Shown one piece after another: positions 63,686 to 64,000 of a DNA stretch of 64,000 nt. The notes under the pieces are model-generated. The model saw only the letters and a program-made list of their open reading frames with translations, did not search any database and was not told the origin of the DNA. Origin of the DNA: an uncultured Ruminococcus sp. (GTDB taxonomy: Bacteria; Bacillota; Clostridia; Oscillospirales; Acutalibacteraceae); assembly GCA_944415425.1 (NCBI GenBank), contig CALYBP010000002.1, forward strand, positions 19,156 to 83,155, read 5' to 3'. A program made the position numbers and the translations under genes. Numbering within the stretch: the stretch's first letter is position 1; every line of letters starts with the position of its first letter.

Positions 63686-64000
63686 TTAAGCGTTCTTAGC
63701 TTTTTCAACGAGTGATGTAAAAGCAGCGGGATCTGAAACAGCAATTTCAGAAAGCATTTTACGGTTAAGAGTAATTCCGGCTTTTTTAAGTCCGTTCATA
63801 AATGTTGAATAGTTAACGCCGTTAGCTTTGCAAGCAGCAGAAATACGAGTAATCCAAAGACGACGGAAATCTCTCTTTCTCTGTTTACGACCAATATAAG
63901 CATAGTTGCCTGACTTCATAACAGCCTGTTTAGCCATTTTAAAGTGTCTTGATTTTGAACCCCAGTAGCCCTTGGCAAGCTTTAATGTCTTTTTTCTTCT
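63686..64000 (-). CDS. rplT: 50S ribosomal protein L20, 5' end cut by window
   Basis: The last 104 residues of L20; the frame runs off the right edge, so about 12-14 N-terminal residues lie outside. The visible part begins [18 protein letters not shown] and continues [20 protein letters not shown], both standard L20 segments. An internal ATG at 63937 is not the start. Upstream neighbours are expected to be rpmI and infC. Confidence 0.97.
   Translation of the reverse strand, partial: RRKKTLKLAKGYWGSKSRHFKMAKQAVMKSGNYAYIGRKQRKRDFRRLWITRISAACKANGVNYSTFMNGLKKAGITLNRKMLSEIAVSDPAAFTSLVEKAKNA

Overview
The window is a chromosomal segment from a low-GC Firmicute of class Clostridia, most likely an anaerobic gut Oscillospiraceae/Ruminococcaceae relative. 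The evidence is: AT-rich DNA with consensus sigma-A promoters and strong AGGAGG ribosome sites; a SCIFF ranthipeptide precursor with its radical SAM maturase; clostridial-type FeoA/FeoB; spore genes (cwlD, yunB); and classic Firmicute gene clusters (tig-clpP-clpX-lon-engB, nadD-yqeK-rsfS, smc-ftsY, sepF-ylmH-divIVA-ileS).

Layout. Positions 1-11704 are mostly plus strand: the 3' part of an Orn/Lys/Arg decarboxylase-fold gene, the SCIFF locus (a 50-residue precursor at 906-1058 plus its maturase), the convergent feoAB iron operon, cwlD-radA-DUF6873-like, a small XRE regulator on the minus strand, gdhA, a GNAT acetyltransferase and an orphan XerD-like recombinase. From 11758 to the end every gene is on the minus strand and nearly all are core functions. 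Read in the direction of transcription (right to left) these are: rplT (partial); SpoU methyltransferase-dprA-topA-trmFO-plsX-rnc-Elp3-like radical SAM-smc-ftsY-rdgB-yhbY-nadD-yqeK-rsfS-leuS; rpsU; aroQ-pepP; efp-zinc-ribbon protein-yunB; miaB-ymcA-mutS-mutL-miaA-HlyD-like-yggS-sepF-ylmH-divIVA-ileS; lspA-rluD; rplS with a structured leader; lepB-2; lepB-1-rbgA-rnhB-yraN-M19 dipeptidase-thrC-phosphoesterase; and tig-clpP-clpX-lon-engB-lysA.

The genes group into protein quality control (tig, clpP, clpX, lon), protein export and maturation (two lepB, lspA, ftsY), ribosome assembly and tRNA modification (rbgA, engB, rsfS, yhbY, rluD, trmFO, miaA, miaB), DNA repair and chromosome maintenance (mutS, mutL, radA, dprA, topA, smc), division (sepF, divIVA) and spore formation (cwlD, yunB). 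Many neighbours overlap by 1-14 nt, so translational coupling is widespread.

I see no prophage, insertion sequence, CRISPR array, rRNA or tRNA. The most unusual items are: the SCIFF peptide, which has seven cysteines and Gly where the thioether-accepting Thr is expected; a terminator-like hairpin between that peptide and its maturase; a cluster of ATGTTRA repeats over the promoter of the small XRE regulator; a perfect 13-bp dyad in front of the XerD-like gene, one arm of which recurs in the XRE/gdhA spacer; an ATT start codon on a radical SAM gene; and a dyad at the transcription start of rpsU.
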